Part shown: one piece after another, positions 1 through 8,500 of the stretch
Position numbering within the stretch: the stretch's first letter is position 1
How the letters are laid out: each line of letters starts with the position of its first letter
Assembly: GCF_020889705.1 (NCBI RefSeq)
Contig: NZ_JACMYP010000044.1
Location: forward strand, 1-41,207
Reading direction: 5' to 3'
DNA from: Bradyrhizobium altum
GTDB taxonomy: Bacteria > Pseudomonadota > Alphaproteobacteria > Rhizobiales > Xanthobacteraceae
DNA: 41,207 nt
Translations under genes and position numbers: made by a program
The notes under the pieces: generated by a model
Told to the model about the DNA's origin: nothing
The model's database searches: none
The model's input: only the letters and a program-made list of their open reading frames with translations

Positions 1-554
1 GGTCTAACATCACTCGGAACATGGCGCGGGCCGCTCCGGGAAGCGGGTTGACCATCTCTTCTTCCTCGATAAGATCAGCGAGCATCGCCACATGCGACGG
101 CCCCTTGAGCGCGACCAACCATATTCCGTGAGGTGTCCGCGAATCGCCTTGATCAGCTGGGTTCGCTGCCGCATGAACAGATCACGGGTTCTAAACACCA
201 GGCCGCCCGCCTGCTGCTCTTCGCACCACGAATCGCATGCTCGGCCGCTGGGCTGCTTCGCAAATCGCCTCGGCATCGATCGCGTCATTGTTTTGCCGGC
301 TTTGCGAACGGCTTTACATAGGCGGGCGGGATCAGCCGAACTTCATGGCCAAGCTGAGCGAGCTGGCGGGCCCGGTGATGTGCTCCACCACACGCCTCCA
401 ACGCTACCGTGCAACTCGGCTGGGTCGCGAAGAAATCCCGCCGCTTTCCTCGGCTGATCCGCTTGCTGAACATTGCTCGACCCTGTCCATCTGCTCCGTG
501 CACGTGAAAAACGTGCTTGGCGATATCCAGACCGATTATGATAACCTCAGACAC
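1..554 (-). pseudogene. IS110-family transposase, 5' part, frameshifted, runs off left edge
   Basis: The reading begins at 554 with the IS110 DEDD-type N-terminus (IGLDIAKHVFHVHGAD, with the first catalytic Asp, then ALEACGGAHHRARQL). It breaks near 285 and continues in another frame with RPSGRACDSWCEEQQAGG and RTQLIKAIRGHLTEYGW. It shifts again near 115 into ADLIEEEEMVNPLPGAAR, which runs to base 1. All three blocks match the order expected in IS110 transposases, so this is one gene with at least two frameshifts. The C-terminal Ser-containing domain lies outside the window. It is presumably inactive and marks the edge of the mobile-element-rich stretch left of the nif region. Confidence 0.85.
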
Positions 555-673
555 GGACGCCTCCCTTAAGTGGTCTCAACACCTCCACTTTGGCACATCG
601 ATGCCGTCGGGCGGGGCGTCAACCCCGTCATAAATCGGACTGAAGGGGCGAACTCGCATGAACACTGCTGCTT

Positions 674-1534
674 TCAGTGCTGCGATGTAAACTTCAAGAT
701 AGCCTCATTGAAGTCTTTGGGGTTCTGAAGATTCATTCCGTGACCCGCGCGCCGAATGATGACCGGCGGTCCGAAATTGCCCCGCTTCCGCATTTCTGAA
801 ATCAGAACTCCGTTCAGAAGTGGCGACTTTTCACCATTCAACATTAGCACCGGGAAATTGAATTTACGCAGCTCCTCATCTTTAGTGAGCGGTTGTGGAC
901 AATCAACGATTGCTGTCCAGATATTCTGTAGGAATTCCTTCTGCCGTTCCGCTGACAAGCTCTCCCACCAACCGGGACCATTTAAGCGAAACATGAACCG
1001 CACCGTGCCGCCTTCAACGTCCCCCTTTGCTACGTCTTTCCGCAAATCATCAAATAGGCTTTGCCTGAACGCCGTCGCCTTCAAATTCTCTTCCGTTTCG
1101 GAGAGTTCTAGCCTTACACCTGCGTCCGCCAGAATGAGCGTTCGGATTGCGTTCGGGTACTTTTTCGCCACTTCGATAGCTACCGTTCCGCCGCGAGAAA
1201 CGCCTAATAAGTGAACGGGACCAAGTGTGAGCTTTTGAACGAAGGCAGCCAAATCGTCGGCATGCTGAGCGAATGAGAAATCGTTTCCTACGCCATCCCA
1301 CACTTCAGGAAAGTAGTGTCTAAGGCTTACGTTGAGAACTCGATGCTGCTTAGAAAACGGTCCGAGCTGATCTGGCCAGATTCGGTAATCACAAAACGAT
1401 CCATGGATTAGGACCAGTGGCGAGCCCGCTCCCCGGTCTTGATAGGCCATCGGATACCCATTTACCTCAATCCATTTCACATCAGGAGGGATCGACCACT
1501 TCGGCGGCACATAAGGCATCGGCAGAGTCTCCAA
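674..1534 (-). CDS. Alpha/beta-fold hydrolase with truncated signal peptide
   Basis: A 286-aa alpha/beta hydrolase of unknown substrate. The oxyanion region is VLIHGSF, the nucleophile elbow is GVSRGG (Ser near residue 113), and the C-terminal catalytic His is in RRAGHGMN. The nominal start is a TTG at 1534; a possible ATG lies five codons later. Reading further upstream in the same frame (to about 1590) gives LACLLLLAG, a typical hydrophobic core of a secretion signal, but no ATG or GTG precedes it before a stop near 1650. The natural start and the charged n-region therefore seem to have been lost, probably when the IS5-like element at 1640-1960 arrived. It may be secreted in intact relatives; here it is likely unexpressed or cytoplasmic. 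No neighbour suggests a pathway. Confidence 0.7.
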   Translation of the reverse strand: METLPMPYVPPKWSIPPDVKWIEVNGYPMAYQDRGAGSPLVLIHGSFCDYRIWPDQLGPFSKQHRVLNVSLRHYFPEVWDGVGNDFSFAQHADDLAAFVQKLTLGPVHLLGVSRGGTVAIEVAKKYPNAIRTLILADAGVRLELSETEENLKATAFRQSLFDDLRKDVAKGDVEGGTVRFMFRLNGPGWWESLSAERQKEFLQNIWTAIVDCPQPLTKDEELRKFNFPVLMLNGEKSPLLNGVLISEMRKRGNFGPPVIIRRAGHGMNLQNPKDFNEAILKFTSQH

Positions 1535-1639
1535 ACGGCCTGCTAATAAGAGCAGGCAAGCGAGGTACGTGCAAGCCGTGGGAATGTCCGCTTCTGCCCT
1601 GGCGCTGGCCGGTCTCAGGGGTGTTGTGTTTCGGCGAGC

Positions 1640-1960
1640 CCCTGTGATTCAAACTCCCAAACTGGGGGGCGAATCATGCGCTACGAACTCGCAGACTATG
1701 AATGGCTTGCCGTCAAGCCGATGCTGCCGAACAAGCCGCATGCACTTGCCGCCTCCCATGACGCCGCTGTCCAGATGATCGACACGTCTTGTCCGCGTGC
1801 ATCAAGGCGGAGCCTGCATAACAAGGAACCAGCGCCAATCGATGGGAAGGTCACGCGGGCTGCCGCCGCAGGATACCGCTTCAACGCGGCCGGTCACGAT
1901 CAAGGCAGGCATGATTGTCCACGGCCGGCACTGTGGCCCGCCAGAGGATAAAAGCACCAT
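1640..1960 (+). pseudogene. IS5-type transposase remnant
   Basis: An ATG at 1676 opens MRYELADYEWLAVKPMLPN, the characteristic N-terminus of IS5-group transposases. After about 35 codons the sequence jumps to a later part of such proteins (HDAAVQMIDTS), and a second frame starting near 1797 continues with MHQGGACITRNQRQSMGRSR, resembling the VHQHGACI...MGRSRGG block. The middle of the gene is therefore deleted and the rest is frameshifted. No intact DDE domain remains. It lies immediately 5' of the truncated hydrolase, on the other strand. Confidence 0.7.
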
Positions 1961-2305
1961 CCTTCCGAGGATCGTCCCATTTCTGGACACCAGCATTTTG
2001 TAATCGGCTATGATCTGGTTCGCGTCTCGCTCACCAAATACTCGGCCCCGAGTAGGCGTTAAACGACCTTCCACGAAACCCGGACCTTGCGATGGGAGAA
2101 CGATCTTCCCGACGGGTTGCCGGTCAATCTATGGGCTTGCCTTGCGGATCAAGCAGGCCTGGCCGCAATGTCGCCGAACGCTCCGTCTCAACAATCGAGG
2201 CCATCCGAGCACACCGCCCTGATCTCCTTTGCAGGTTCACGTGTCGACGATAAGGCAAGTCCCTCGCATATATCGCGCCCGCCGTGAGAGGCCCCCGGCC
2301 GCTGC
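1961..2305. other. Intergenic stretch, probable unidentified element debris
   Basis: Between the IS5-type remnant and the end of fdxB there are only short overlapping open frames on both strands, none with a recognisable domain or a good ribosome binding site. The GGCCGGGGGCC inverted repeat at about 2290-2300, just past fdxB, lacks a T run on the minus strand, so it is not a convincing terminator. Confidence 0.4.
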
Positions 2306-2598
2306 TCAGGCAGCTTTAGCTGAAATGTGGGTTTGACAGTTGGCCGGGCAAACCCTTGCGCAGGCGCCGCAGCCGATGCAGGCGCCCTGATCACTCAGAA
2401 CCATGACTTTTTTTCGATCTCATCGTCCCCGTCATCGTCGAGATCGACAAGTTCGCCCTCCTCGTTGATTCCTTTCAACGTCATGACGTCTCGACCGCAC
2501 ACCTTGAAACAACGGCCACAGCCGATGCACTTCTTGGGATCGATCGAGATCAGGTAGTCCGGCGTCCAGTCGCGGCCATCGCACGTTGCAAATGACAT
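2306..2598 (-). CDS. fdxB: FdxB-type 2[4Fe-4S] ferredoxin, interrupted by (or using) a -1 frameshift
   Basis: Last gene of the nif operon, a low-potential ferredoxin of the nif-associated ferredoxin III type. The zero frame from ATG 2598 encodes the first cluster site (C24, C27, C30, C34 in KKCIGCGRCFKVC), an acidic linker, then ends at 2395 after KKSWF. The second cluster site is present in the -1 frame: ...VMVLSDQGACIGCGACARVC, ending with a TGA at 2306-2308. The frames meet exactly at an A AAA AAG heptamer (2413-2407) lying in the correct phase for bacterial -1 slippage. Slippage would give 97 aa with both clusters; without it the protein is 67 aa with one. A GC-rich hairpin (GGCGCC-N12-GGCGCC) follows about 20 nt downstream. 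It could be a one-base deletion (8 to 7 A) or programmed frameshifting. Confidence 0.8.
2407..2413 (-). promoter_or_regulatory. A AAA AAG slippery heptamer inside fdxB
   Basis: On the minus strand the codons read GAA AAA AAG TCA, so the heptamer sits in the zero frame as A AAA AAG, the same motif and phase as the E. coli dnaX frameshift site. Sliding back one base makes the next codon GTC and opens the second ferredoxin cluster. A hairpin starts about 21 nt downstream, further than the usual 5-8 nt, so the stimulatory context is not classical. Confidence 0.5.
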
Positions 2599-2611
2599 GA
2601 TTCGAAAGCCC

Positions 2612-2812
2612 TTAGGTCTTTTCCAGCGCCTTCAAATCACGGCTCTTGCGTTCGAGTTCGGCATAGGCACCGTGTGCCTTCTCTGCCACTGCCATGATCG
2701 AAGTCCAGTTGATGGGAAGTTCTTCCGAAAGGTCGTGCAGATCCATTTTGGCTTGTAGCGCTTTGGCCGACAGTTTCTTTAGTTCTGTCTTCAGTGTTTC
2801 ACGATCGCTCAT
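2612..2812 (-). CDS. CCE_0567-type small nif-associated protein (Rop-like helical)
   Basis: A small helical protein of 66 aa from the ATG at 2812. An in-frame TTG 12 bases upstream is possible, but GAGG lies at ideal distance before the ATG. It is rich in Lys, Glu and Leu (ETLKTELKKLSAKALQAKMD) and contains LPINWTSIMAVAEKAH, which matches the small CCE_0567/DUF683 family found next to nifX and DUF269 genes in many diazotrophs. Family members are reported as metal-binding helical hairpins; the role in nitrogen fixation is not settled. It follows the DUF269 gene almost without a gap and precedes fdxB by 13 bases, so it is part of the nif transcript. Confidence 0.8.
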   Translation of the reverse strand: MSDRETLKTELKKLSAKALQAKMDLHDLSEELPINWTSIMAVAEKAHGAYAELERKSRDLKALEKT

Positions 2813-2820
2813 GAGTGCCC

Positions 2821-3291
2821 TCAATAGTTCGCCACGTCCGGAAATTTCCGTATCAGATCGATTCCTTCCCAGACATATTTGTCACCTTCCCGCACGAGCT
2901 TTGCGAGATTGACGAAGCCGAAGCGATGCACATCGCGTAGTTGCTTGTTCACGGCGACCAGCCGGCCTCCGATCAGCACCACGCGGCCAAAGCCTTCATG
3001 GTGCAGCTTCAGCATCGGCGTGATCATCACGCCGGTCACCCTCTCGATCGAGAGCGCGACCGCATTGAAGAACAGCTCAAGCCGCCACAGCGTATCGGGA
3101 TCTGGATCGCCGACGACCGGCAGGGCGCGCCGCTTCTCCTTGTCCAAGATATAGGGTTCAAGCAGGTCGAGATCGCTCTTGGCCTCCCAGGCTCCGTTGG
3201 TATCCTGAGCGCGCCAAATCTTGACCAGCTCCTTGAGGAACGGCGCATCGACGACGCTGCCCTGCTGCTCTATTGATACGGCCTTGGTCAT
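2821..3291 (-). CDS. NifX-associated DUF269 protein
   Basis: 156 aa, the normal size of the DUF269 family that follows nifX in most proteobacterial nif operons. Typical family blocks are [18 protein letters not shown] near the N-terminus, [18 protein letters not shown] in the middle, and [19 protein letters not shown] near the end. Function is unknown; the constant position after nifX suggests a role in FeMo-cofactor handling. The stop of nifX is six bases upstream, and an AGGTGAG-like ribosome site overlaps that gap. The next gene starts just past the stop, consistent with translational coupling in one operon. Confidence 0.9.
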   Translation of the reverse strand: MTKAVSIEQQGSVVDAPFLKELVKIWRAQDTNGAWEAKSDLDLLEPYILDKEKRRALPVVGDPDPDTLWRLELFFNAVALSIERVTGVMITPMLKLHHEGFGRVVLIGGRLVAVNKQLRDVHRFGFVNLAKLVREGDKYVWEGIDLIRKFPDVANY

Positions 3292-3297
3292 CTCACC

Positions 3298-3693
3298 TCA
3301 ATCATCGAACTCGAATGTGCGCCGTTGATCCTTCGCCATGGCCTTGCGAAGCCAGGGAGGTGGCGTGCCCTTCAGGACGTGCTCGAGCTTTTCGAGCAGC
3401 ACAAGGATGTCTTCTGGCTTGTTCATCTTGATCGGATGAATCTTGTTGGCCACCACCCGCGCAGCGCCGGCACCGCCGATGGCGGCGACGTAAAGGATCG
3501 CGCAATCCTTGATCGCCTCGATCTTGGGCGCCAACTTGTCGTCATTGCCGTCTTCCCTGAGATCGCCCTCAAACTCAACCGCTTTGAGAAACACGTGCCC
3601 ACCTGGCGCGACATCGTAGATAGCGATATTCTTTGCCCAACCGAAATGGGCATCGACGCGTCTTAGGTCTTGTGTGGCGAACGCGACCTTCAT
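3298..3693 (-). CDS. nifX: NifX, FeMo-cofactor precursor carrier
   Basis: 131 aa, the compact NifX form. NifX binds NifB-co and VK-cluster intermediates and exchanges them with NifEN during FeMo-cofactor synthesis in the cytoplasm. The sequence begins MKVAFATQDLRRVDAHFGWA, the conserved start of the NifX/NafY/VnfX fold, with the IYDV and AILYVAAIGGAGAARVV blocks and the HPIKMNKPEDI loop before a short charged tail. Its ATG overlaps the TGA of nifN (ATGA, 3690-3693), so the two are translationally coupled. Confidence 0.95.
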   Translation of the reverse strand: MKVAFATQDLRRVDAHFGWAKNIAIYDVAPGGHVFLKAVEFEGDLREDGNDDKLAPKIEAIKDCAILYVAAIGGAGAARVVANKIHPIKMNKPEDILVLLEKLEHVLKGTPPPWLRKAMAKDQRRTFEFDD

Positions 3694-5099
3694 GCAATCG
3701 ACCTCTCAGTTGAACCCATAGAGCTGCGGTTCCCGGCCCCCGCTGGCACTGCGGCCAGACCCCGCCATCTGTCGGGCGTCGGCTGATGATTCTCCTCGCG
3801 GTCCGCGATCACGAGATTGGCGATATCGAAGATCAGATCGCGCGTACCACGATACCCGATAGATAATTGGTGCCCTGCGCCAAGCCGATCGAACATCGGA
3901 AAACCGGCTCGATAGAACGGGATTTTTAGCCGAGCCGCCGCTTGCCTGCCATGCGAATGCGTGATCAGCAGGTCGCAATGCTTGGTTCTGGCAACCTCTT
4001 CCAGATCCTCGAGATCGCCAATCAGTACCTCCTCGGTCTTGATCCGCTCGATCACCGCCGACTGCGTGGTAGTCACCGCCGCGGTCACCTGCGCGCCCAT
4101 GTCATGCAGCATGCTGGACAGATCGAACAGCAGGTCGGGCTCAGCCGCGATCGCAAGTTTGCGACCGCCGATATGGAAGTGCGCATCCAGCATTGCATCG
4201 GCGAGCTGGCCGCGCTGGCGCCGATATTTCGACGGGACGGGGCGACCGCTGATCTCGCTCAAGAAAGTCATCAAGTCGTCGTTCGGGCCGAGACCGCACA
4301 GCCGTTCGAACAGGCGAAATGGCACGCCCGTCTTGGCCTGCATGACCTCCGCTGCTCGCCGCATCTGCCCGCCGACCGCAATGGTCCATCCGGCGCGGCC
4401 CATGCTCGCGATTTCGCCGACGCCGATGCCGCCGAAGGTCGTTGCCGTAAACTCATCGGGGATATGCCCATCGAGCGACCCCGCCAGATCAGGCAGGAAG
4501 CACGGCCGCAACCCAAAATCCTCCAGGATGGCACGGAGTTCATCGAGATCACCCGGCGTGAGATGACATCCTGGAAGAACGTTCACCCTCGATGGATCGC
4601 GCAGGCCATTGACGTTTGGCCCTTCCACCAGCATCTCCACAATGCGCGCCACAGCCTTCTCCCAGCCGTCCTGGAACGCACTTTTGAAATCAGGCGTCGA
4701 GACACAGACCAGCGGTAATTTCGCAAGCTGGGGATGCTTGTCGCGGATCAGCTTGAGGTAGGCGTCCACATCGTCGCCATTGGTCTCGGTGACACCCGTC
4801 GAGCAGATTCCGATGATTTTTGGCTTGGTACGGTTGTAGATATTGAGTATCGCCTGCTCGAGATTCTCGTAGCCGCCGAGCACGGTCGCGACCTCGCTCA
4901 TCGCGGTAGTCTGCAGTGGTACAGCTTCCTTGAAATGCCGCACAAAGAGGGTGAGCCCGAAGGAGGTGCAACCTTGTGAGCCGTGCAGAAGCGGCATCGC
5001 CCCACTCAGCCCCATGAAGGCAAATGCGGCGCCGATCGGCTGGCTCATCTTCAGCGGGTTAATCGCGCACGCTTTTGTCGGTACCGTGGCGGTGGCCAT
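3690..5099 (-). CDS. nifN: NifN, FeMo-cofactor scaffold beta subunit
   Basis: 469 aa, paralogous to NifK; with NifE it forms the NifEN scaffold on which the FeMo-cofactor precursor matures. Visible family blocks: INPLKMSQPIGAAFAFMGL, the Cys-bearing HGSQGCTSFG (P-cluster-like [4Fe-4S] ligand), ICSTGVTETNGDDVD, VLPGCHLTPGDL, and GRQAAARLKIPFYRAGFPMF near the end. The ATG at 5099 lies 9 bases after the nifE stop with GGAGG before it, and the 3' end overlaps nifX. Length and motifs are intact, so it should be functional. Confidence 0.95.
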   Translation of the reverse strand: MATATVPTKACAINPLKMSQPIGAAFAFMGLSGAMPLLHGSQGCTSFGLTLFVRHFKEAVPLQTTAMSEVATVLGGYENLEQAILNIYNRTKPKIIGICSTGVTETNGDDVDAYLKLIRDKHPQLAKLPLVCVSTPDFKSAFQDGWEKAVARIVEMLVEGPNVNGLRDPSRVNVLPGCHLTPGDLDELRAILEDFGLRPCFLPDLAGSLDGHIPDEFTATTFGGIGVGEIASMGRAGWTIAVGGQMRRAAEVMQAKTGVPFRLFERLCGLGPNDDLMTFLSEISGRPVPSKYRRQRGQLADAMLDAHFHIGGRKLAIAAEPDLLFDLSSMLHDMGAQVTAAVTTTQSAVIERIKTEEVLIGDLEDLEEVARTKHCDLLITHSHGRQAAARLKIPFYRAGFPMFDRLGAGHQLSIGYRGTRDLIFDIANLVIADREENHQPTPDRWRGLAAVPAGAGNRSSMGSTERSIA

Positions 5100-5108
5100 G
5101 ACACCTCC

Positions 5109-6755
5109 CTATTCAGCAGCTTGCAGCCCGGCAGGTGGCGAGGACGCCAGAACGTCCTCGATGCGTCGCTTGCAGCAACCACCGACTGCATTGGTGTGGT
5201 CTCTGACTGCCTCGACGCTCCTTAGGCCATGCGCGTAGATCGCATCCTCGATTGTGCCGAGATCCACTGTTTTACAGAAGCAGATCTTTCTCGCGCGCCG
5301 CGCCGCCTCCGTGACCGCCGGATCGCAAGCGACCGCGGCCACCGTCGATTGCATCTGCACCATTGCCCTGGCCAATGCCTGCCATGGCGCCGGACGACGT
5401 AGCTGCTCCCACATCGGGTTGGAGAGCGACTTATCGATCTCCTCCACCAGCTTGACCATTCCGAGATAGCCCATATAGGCGTGGCAACGCTCCTGGTTGA
5501 TGTCGAGCCAAGGCATCGCCGCCTTCAGTGCAACGAACTGCGATTTGCCGCCCGAGAGCATGATGTCCGCTTTGGCGTCCTTCAACATCTTGTACATTTC
5601 GCGCGGCGTCATATCCTCGATCATGCGGGCATCCTGCCCCATGAGCTGCTTGATGCGTTCCTTGTCCTCCCTTGTCGATTTCTTCACGCTGGTTCCGACC
5701 AGTTCGAGGCCGGCTTGCTGTAGCGCCGCAACGACCGACCATGACTTGACGCCGCCGGTAATCAACAAAGCCTTCTTGCCTTTGAATCGCAATTTGTATG
5801 GCCCGATCGCGGCCCATGCTCTCGCTTCCTCGCGTGCGATCACAGCTTCGGTGCGCCCCAGCAGATCTTTCGGCGCGCCGCGCTCAACCAACAAGCGGGC
5901 AATCTGGCGCAGCGACTCGCTCGAATCCTGGATACCGTAGAACGACCCTTCGAAGAACGGAATGCCGTAGCGCTCCTCCATCTTGCGCGCGACGTTGATC
6001 ATGGCTTTCGAGCACACCAACATCGCCGCCCGTGCACGATGCGATGAAGCGACTTCGCGATATTTGGCATCGCCCGAGATGCAGGAGAGAATCCGCACTC
6101 CAAGCTCATCCAACAAAGGCTTCACTTGCCAGAGCTCTCCCGAGAGATTGTATTCTCCAATGAGGTTGACATCGTACGGTGTGGTGTAGTCCGGCTCTTG
6201 CGTTCCGATCACATAGTCGAGTAAGGCCTCGCCGGCGAGTTTGTTGCCGAGGTTCTTGGAACCAACGAACCCCGGGGAATTGATCGGGATCACCGGCTTG
6301 CCAAACCTTTGAGATGCCGCCTTACAGACCGCGTTGATATCGTCGCCGATCATGGCCGGGATGCAGGTCTGATAGACGAAGATGGCGGGCGGATCGTACT
6401 TGTCGATGATCTCCTTGATCGCTTTGCAGAGCCGTTTCTCGCCTCCAAACACGATATCGGTTTCGCTCATATCGGTCGTGAATGCGGTGCGCCACAGACT
6501 AGAGCCGGAAGATGCCGCGCCGCGATTATCCCACGAATTGCCTTCGCACGCGATCGGACCATGTACGAGGTGAGCGACGTCGGTAATGGGCTGCAGCGCA
6601 ATCTTTGCGCCGTCGAACGCACAGCCGCCCGCAGCGCTGCCTGGCTGCAGCTGTTTGGTGCAGCCCTTTTTGCGCTCGGCCTCCGACTTGCTGCCATTCT
6701 TGGCGCAGCCGGGCTCGTTGAAAATACTCTGGACCCTGGCCGCTAGCGAACTCAT
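5109..6755 (-). CDS. nifE: NifE, FeMo-cofactor scaffold alpha subunit, with Cys-rich C-terminal extension
   Basis: 548 aa from the ATG at 6755, which has AAGGA at good distance; the frame is open further upstream but that part (to 6857) overlaps nifK and is not NifE-like. NifE pairs with NifN to assemble FeMo-cofactor. Core blocks: GCAFDGAKIALQPITDVAHL, HGPIACEGNSWDNRG, DMSETDIVFGGEKRL, TCIPAMIGDDINAV and NLIGEYNLSGELWQVK. The last 70-80 residues go beyond the A. vinelandii-type protein and contain KICFCKTVDLGTIEDAI followed by AVGGCCKRRIEDVL, resembling BFD-like [2Fe-2S] domains such as the NifU middle domain. Long NifE proteins of about this size are, from memory, normal in Bradyrhizobium. 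Confidence 0.95.
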   Translation of the reverse strand: MSSLAARVQSIFNEPGCAKNGSKSEAERKKGCTKQLQPGSAAGGCAFDGAKIALQPITDVAHLVHGPIACEGNSWDNRGAASSGSSLWRTAFTTDMSETDIVFGGEKRLCKAIKEIIDKYDPPAIFVYQTCIPAMIGDDINAVCKAASQRFGKPVIPINSPGFVGSKNLGNKLAGEALLDYVIGTQEPDYTTPYDVNLIGEYNLSGELWQVKPLLDELGVRILSCISGDAKYREVASSHRARAAMLVCSKAMINVARKMEERYGIPFFEGSFYGIQDSSESLRQIARLLVERGAPKDLLGRTEAVIAREEARAWAAIGPYKLRFKGKKALLITGGVKSWSVVAALQQAGLELVGTSVKKSTREDKERIKQLMGQDARMIEDMTPREMYKMLKDAKADIMLSGGKSQFVALKAAMPWLDINQERCHAYMGYLGMVKLVEEIDKSLSNPMWEQLRRPAPWQALARAMVQMQSTVAAVACDPAVTEAARRARKICFCKTVDLGTIEDAIYAHGLRSVEAVRDHTNAVGGCCKRRIEDVLASSPPAGLQAAE

Positions 6756-6853
6756 TCGTTTTCCTTTCGATCGAAACCAGATGCAAAGCCAGCCATCATG
6801 CCCTTTGTGCCATCGTCGATGTCCTCGGCGATGGCGCACCGCATTGTCCGCCA

Positions 6854-8410
6854 TCAACGAATGATGTCGAAGCTGTAGTCGGTTTTGCCGAGAACATTTG
6901 TTTTCTTGTCAATTTCGTCGAAGATCTTGTCGAGGATCTTCACCAGCACATTCAGGCCGCCCTGATAGCCCCATACAGGGGAGCGGTGATGGTGATGCCG
7001 ATCGAAAATTGGAAAACCGATGCGGATCAATGGCGTTCCCGTATCGCGCTCCAGGTACTTGCCGTGGGTGTTGCCAATCAGAAAATCGACCGGATCGGTG
7101 AACAAGAGCGAACGCATGTGCCAGAGGTCTCGCCCCGGATAGGCTTGGCAAACCTGTCCAAATGGCGAGCTTGCAAACAGCGCCTGCATTTTTTCCTGCC
7201 ACGCCTTGTTGCCGTTGGTGGACAGCACATGAGTTGGTTCGGCACCGAGTTCGAGCAGAAAGGCAGCCAACCCATAGCAGGGATCCGGATCGCCGTAGAT
7301 CGCGAACTTCTTGCCATGGATATGCGCGCTGGAGTCCGCGATGGCATCAACCAAGCGGCCCCGCTCTCGCGCGAGCTCCTCCGGAATCTCCTTGCCGCTG
7401 ATGCGTGATAATGCCACGAGAACATCATCCGTCGCGGATACGCCGACCGGGTAATTGAAAGACACAACATCCTGGCCATGCGCGGATACGAACGACAGCG
7501 TTTTTTCCGTACACCATTGCTGCATGGAGATTGTCGCCTTGGCGTGAACCGCGTTAGCCGCGTCTTCCAGCGTGGTACCGCCGTCGTACATCCGGAACTC
7601 GCCATCGGTTGGGGTATCGAAGACTTCAGAGTTGTCGGCAAGAAGCGTGTGTTTGATGCCCATCAATGCCAAGATGCGCTTGATCTCGCGAAGGTTGCCA
7701 ACGGTATAGCCATCGAAACCGCCGATGATGTTCATTGCCTCGTTTGGCTTGCGCTCCAGCTTCGGCGCTGTTCCGGCCTTGCCGTCCCAAAAATGCTCCA
7801 GAATGCCCTTGAGCGCATTGTCATAGCCGGTGACGTGACTGCCGACGAACGCCGGCGTGTGTGCGAACGGCACGTCGAACTCTGCCGGAACCGAACCCTT
7901 CTCCTTCGACGTCTTGATGAAGGCGTTGAGGTCATCGCCGATTACCTCGGCCATGCAGGTCGTCGAGACCGCGATCATCTTGGGTTTGTACATGTTGTAG
8001 CTGTTGGCGAGGCCGTCGATCATGTTGTTCAGCCCGCCAAATACAGCGGCGTCTTCCGTCATCGACGAAGACACGCAGGAGCTCGGCTCCTTGAAGTGCC
8101 GCGACAGATGGCTGCGGTAATAGGCCACGCAGCCTTGCGAGCCGTGGACGAAGGGCAGCGTGCCCTCAAAACCAACCGAGACGAATACGGCGCCAAGCGG
8201 CTGGCAGGCCTTGGCCGGATTTACCGCGAGCGCCTCCCGCGCGAAATTCTTCTCGCGATATTCAGCCGTTTTCGTCCATTCCTTGATACGTTCGACCTCG
8301 GCAGGATCGCGGGGATTCTCGAACATCTTCTTGTCGGCCAGCATTTGTTGGTATTCTGGACCGCGGAACAGTTCGAGATGATCGAGCACATGTTCTGCAC
8401 TCTGCGCCAT
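6854..8410 (-). CDS. nifK: Nitrogenase MoFe protein beta subunit
   Basis: 518 aa, full length. It forms the alpha2-beta2 MoFe protein with NifD and supplies half of the P-cluster ligands. The three conserved P-cluster cysteines are visible at residues 69 ([12 protein letters not shown]), 94 ([14 protein letters not shown]) and 152 ([13 protein letters not shown]). Further blocks are [15 protein letters not shown] and [20 protein letters not shown]. The C-terminus YSFDIIR is the usual NifK ending. An AAGGAT ribosome site precedes ATG 8410. It lies about 90 bases after nifD and is clearly co-transcribed. Confidence 0.98.
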   Translation of the reverse strand: MAQSAEHVLDHLELFRGPEYQQMLADKKMFENPRDPAEVERIKEWTKTAEYREKNFAREALAVNPAKACQPLGAVFVSVGFEGTLPFVHGSQGCVAYYRSHLSRHFKEPSSCVSSSMTEDAAVFGGLNNMIDGLANSYNMYKPKMIAVSTTCMAEVIGDDLNAFIKTSKEKGSVPAEFDVPFAHTPAFVGSHVTGYDNALKGILEHFWDGKAGTAPKLERKPNEAMNIIGGFDGYTVGNLREIKRILALMGIKHTLLADNSEVFDTPTDGEFRMYDGGTTLEDAANAVHAKATISMQQWCTEKTLSFVSAHGQDVVSFNYPVGVSATDDVLVALSRISGKEIPEELARERGRLVDAIADSSAHIHGKKFAIYGDPDPCYGLAAFLLELGAEPTHVLSTNGNKAWQEKMQALFASSPFGQVCQAYPGRDLWHMRSLLFTDPVDFLIGNTHGKYLERDTGTPLIRIGFPIFDRHHHHRSPVWGYQGGLNVLVKILDKIFDEIDKKTNVLGKTDYSFDIIR

Positions 8411-8500
8411 TGTTAAGATCCTTCACTATCGAAATTGATGTCGCTCCGGCTCTCCGCAGAGAGTGGGATTGAGTTGCTCTATTGTGGAACCAAGTGCGTG

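Noticed and set aside
2290..2305. GGCC-rich inverted repeat as terminator of the nif operon
   Set aside because: No T run follows on the minus strand and the loop is only three bases.
3942..4718. Plus-strand frame of 258 codons opposite nifN
   Set aside because: Antisense shadow of nifN; composition is Arg/His/Gln-rich as expected for a shadow.
7478..8416. 312-codon plus-strand frame opposite nifK
   Set aside because: Antisense shadow of nifK; no domain or ribosome site.
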